Shown: positions 14,469 through 15,486 of the stretch, piece after piece
Position numbering within the stretch: the first letter of the stretch is position 1
Layout: each line of letters opens with the position of its first letter
DNA from: SMTZ1-83 sp048883405
GTDB lineage: Archaea; Asgardarchaeota; Thorarchaeia; Thorarchaeales; Thorarchaeaceae
Direction of reading: 5' to 3'
DNA length: 15,486 bases
NCBI GenBank assembly: GCA_048883405.1
Contig: JBHLQS010000059.1
Span: 1 to 15,486, forward strand
Program-made: the position numbers and the translations under genes
The notes under the pieces: generated by a model
The model's database searches: none
Told to the model about the DNA's origin: nothing
The model's input: only the letters and a program-made list of their open reading frames with translations

Positions 14469-15026
14469 ATGATTACCTGTTCTAGCTGTATCAATACAGA
14501 TAAATCAAATCCCAGTGTTGCCCCAGCTATGAAAGAGGAGTGCCTTGACGAAGTTATAATAACGGTATTTCCACCGATTCCGGGGATAGGTGTAGTCGAA
14601 GAGGATCCAGTGGTGGAGGAGGATGCGTGCGGTGATTCGACTTCTCCTGTGCCTGCTCCTAGAGCAACTATAAATGATGACACTGTGGTCATTTCACTAG
14701 CTCCAAAAGATCCGACTGACAAAATCAGAGAAATGCTGCAGAAGGTCAAAGAGAAGTTTGGCGATAGCATCTGTCTTCGATATGCCAAATATGATACAAC
14801 GGAGGACTCCGAGGAAGCACGGAGCTGGCTGAATGCTGCACTTAGAGGTAGTGGCGACAACGCAGTACTGGACCATCAGAAGTTCACGATGTTCATTGGC
14901 TCCACCGCACCGATAATCTCCATAAACAATCGGCTTTCGTTTGTAGGGACATCCCCTACTCTTCCTCAGCTGACATCAAGGGTATCTGCTGCATTAAGAA
15001 TGGCGGAAGAGAAAAGAGTGGTATAG
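14469..15026 (+). CDS. Uncharacterised protein with probable thioredoxin-like C-terminal domain
   Basis: I do not recognise a named family. The longest frame is 185 residues. Residues 70-180 read as strand-helix-strand-helix-strand-strand-helix: VVISL, a helix from PTDKIREML to KEKFG, ICLRYAKYD, a helix with ARSWLNAAL, FTMFIG, then STAPIISINNRLSFVG and a last helix. An apparent cis-Pro at 148 sits where thioredoxin folds carry one. There is no CxxC in this domain, so classical redox chemistry is unlikely. A helix-poor N-terminal part (25-65) is acidic and Pro-rich with a repeated VVEED (42-46, 48-52); CSSC lies at 4-7. No Shine-Dalgarno site precedes the ATG at 14469. A second ATG at 14529 (MKEECLDEV), 25 bases after a TATA-like box, may be the true start, giving 165 residues and removing CSSC. 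The gene is divergent from the fusion gene. Confidence 0.7.
   Translation: MITCSSCINTDKSNPSVAPAMKEECLDEVIITVFPPIPGIGVVEEDPVVEEDACGDSTSPVPAPRATINDDTVVISLAPKDPTDKIREMLQKVKEKFGDSICLRYAKYDTTEDSEEARSWLNAALRGSGDNAVLDHQKFTMFIGSTAPIISINNRLSFVGTSPTLPQLTSRVSAALRMAEEKRVV
14486..14508. promoter_or_regulatory. Probable bidirectional promoter/operator of the divergent pair
   Basis: A perfect inverted repeat CTGTA-tcaa-TACAG (14486-14499) abuts CAGATAAATC (14497-14506). That motif reads as a TATA-like box on both strands (ATAAATCAA on plus, GATTTATCTG on minus). On plus it is about 25 bases before the ATG at 14529, which fits a leaderless start there. On minus it would put the fusion-gene start site about 50 bases before its ATG, leaving room for the Shine-Dalgarno site. 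The assignment is visual inference. Confidence 0.35.
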
Positions 15027-15065
15027 GTCTCACCTCGGAATGCAATCTGCATACCGAGGGAGACC
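15026..15065. terminator. Strong bidirectional hairpin between convergent genes
   Basis: GGTCTC-a-CCTCGG (15026-15038) pairs exactly with CCGAGG-GAGACC (15054-15065), giving 12 base pairs with one bulged A. The 15-base loop itself contains TGCA...TGCA. It begins at the last base of the TAG stop of the thioredoxin-like gene and ends 16 bases before the end of the opposing TrpB-like gene. No long T run follows on either side, so it may work as a transcript-end stabiliser as much as a terminator. Confidence 0.7.
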
Positions 15066-15081
15066 CGAGAGGAGTGAAGAA

Positions 15082-15486
15082 TCAGGCGGTCTGTTCTTCT
15101 GAAGCTTCAGTCTTCGCAATTGACGGTATGCCATTTGGTGCGAGTGCCCCATCCATCAAAGCGGCATAGGCGCCCATGTCAAGCAATCCATGACCAGAGA
15201 GGTTGAACACAATGACTCTCTCCTCGCCAGTCTTCTTCGCATCACGTGCAGCATCTATTGCAGCCTTTACTGCATGTGCAGACTCTGGTGCAGGGATGAT
15301 TCCCTCCGACTTCGCAAAGACGATTGCAGATTCCAGAACAGGAATCTGATCATAGGCGACAGCACGAATACGGCCCTCGATGAGAAGCGCACTCATAGAC
15401 GGTGCCACTCCATGATACCTCAACCCACCAGCATGAATGGGAGGTGGAGTGAAGTCTTTGCCCAAGCTGTGCATCTTGATCATGGG
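15082..15486 (-). CDS. trpB2: Tryptophan synthase beta chain-like protein, TrpB2 type, C-terminal part
   Basis: Only the last 134 codons are in the window; the gene continues past the right edge, and the Met codon at 15481-15483 is internal. Family signatures are HSLGKDFTPPPIHAGGLRYH, VAPSMSAL, then EGIIPAPESAHA, the conserved C-terminal substrate/PLP region of TrpB, and FNLSGHGLLDM. The SGHG form rather than SGRGDKD marks the TrpB2 branch, common in archaea. TrpB joins indole and serine to make tryptophan with PLP. TrpB2 proteins often lack the standard TrpA contact surface and may act alone or on other indole/serine reactions. The last residues (SIAKTEASEEQTA) are a low-complexity tail. The gene converges with the thioredoxin-like gene and shows no evident link to the sugar genes. 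Confidence 0.9.
   Translation of the reverse strand, partial: PMIKMHSLGKDFTPPPIHAGGLRYHGVAPSMSALLIEGRIRAVAYDQIPVLESAIVFAKSEGIIPAPESAHAVKAAIDAARDAKKTGEERVIVFNLSGHGLLDMGAYAALMDGALAPNGIPSIAKTEASEEQTA

Noticed and set aside
14432..14860. 142-codon minus-strand reading frame directly before the fusion gene
   Set aside because: Its translation is Ser/Thr-rich low complexity, the typical antisense image of the acidic Glu/Asp-rich plus-strand gene. It would cover the fusion gene's promoter, and the plus frame shows the better secondary-structure pattern.
1..15486. CRISPR array, tRNA/rRNA gene, insertion sequence or attachment site
   Set aside because: No regularly spaced repeats, tRNA-like cloverleaf, rRNA segments, transposase motifs or flanking direct repeats were seen in reading both strands.

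Overview
The window looks archaeal. Supporting signs are a short Lrp/AsnC-type regulator, a TrpB2-type tryptophan synthase beta chain, frequent GTG/TTG starts beside Shine-Dalgarno sites of the GGAGG/GAGGTGA type, TATA-box-like promoters, and a secreted binding protein anchored by a C-terminal membrane helix rather than a lipobox. Base composition is moderate and Arg is mostly AGA/AGG. The lineage cannot be fixed from the sequence. An Asgard (Thorarchaeota-like) or other mesophilic archaeon is a low-confidence guess.

Layout: (1) bases 1-99, minus strand, the 5' part of an Lrp/AsnC-family regulator. (2) Bases 100-351, a divergent control region. (3) Bases 352-6539, a tight plus-strand operon: a GH94 disaccharide/oligosaccharide phosphorylase, two Opp/Dpp-type permeases and two Opp/Dpp-type ATPases, with gaps of 38, -4, 6 and 4 bases. 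(4) Bases 6540-6819, an intergenic region with oligo-T tracts, two inverted repeats and a probable promoter. (5) Bases 6820-8805, the matching family-5 solute-binding protein, ending at a hairpin. (6) On the minus strand, read from right to left, a 1022-residue fusion protein (14429-11361) followed by a GH116 beta-glycosidase (11255-8874). (7) Bases 14469-15026, plus strand, a protein of unknown function with a probable thioredoxin-like fold, divergent from the fusion gene. (8) Bases 15082-15486, minus strand, the 3' end of a TrpB2-like gene, separated by a strong hairpin.

The plus-strand block reads as a beta-oligosaccharide uptake and phosphorolysis pathway. The membrane-anchored binding protein captures the ligand, the BCDF transporter imports it, and the GH94 enzyme splits it with phosphate to give a sugar 1-phosphate. 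The convergent GH116 enzyme could hydrolyse related beta-glucosides. Use of an Opp/Dpp-family transporter for beta-glucosides has precedent in the cellobiose (Cbt) transporter of Pyrococcus furiosus.

The most unusual gene is the fusion. It joins an APH-fold small-molecule kinase, an M23 metallopeptidase-type domain with all its metal and catalytic residues, and a class-III PLP enzyme closely resembling the ammonia/phosphate lyases ETNPPL and PHYKPL. The kinase and lyase ends would carry out two consecutive steps: phosphorylation of a hydroxy-amine, then elimination of ammonia and phosphate. The job of the central M23 domain, and any functional tie to the downstream GH116 glycosidase, is open and is the best lead in the window.
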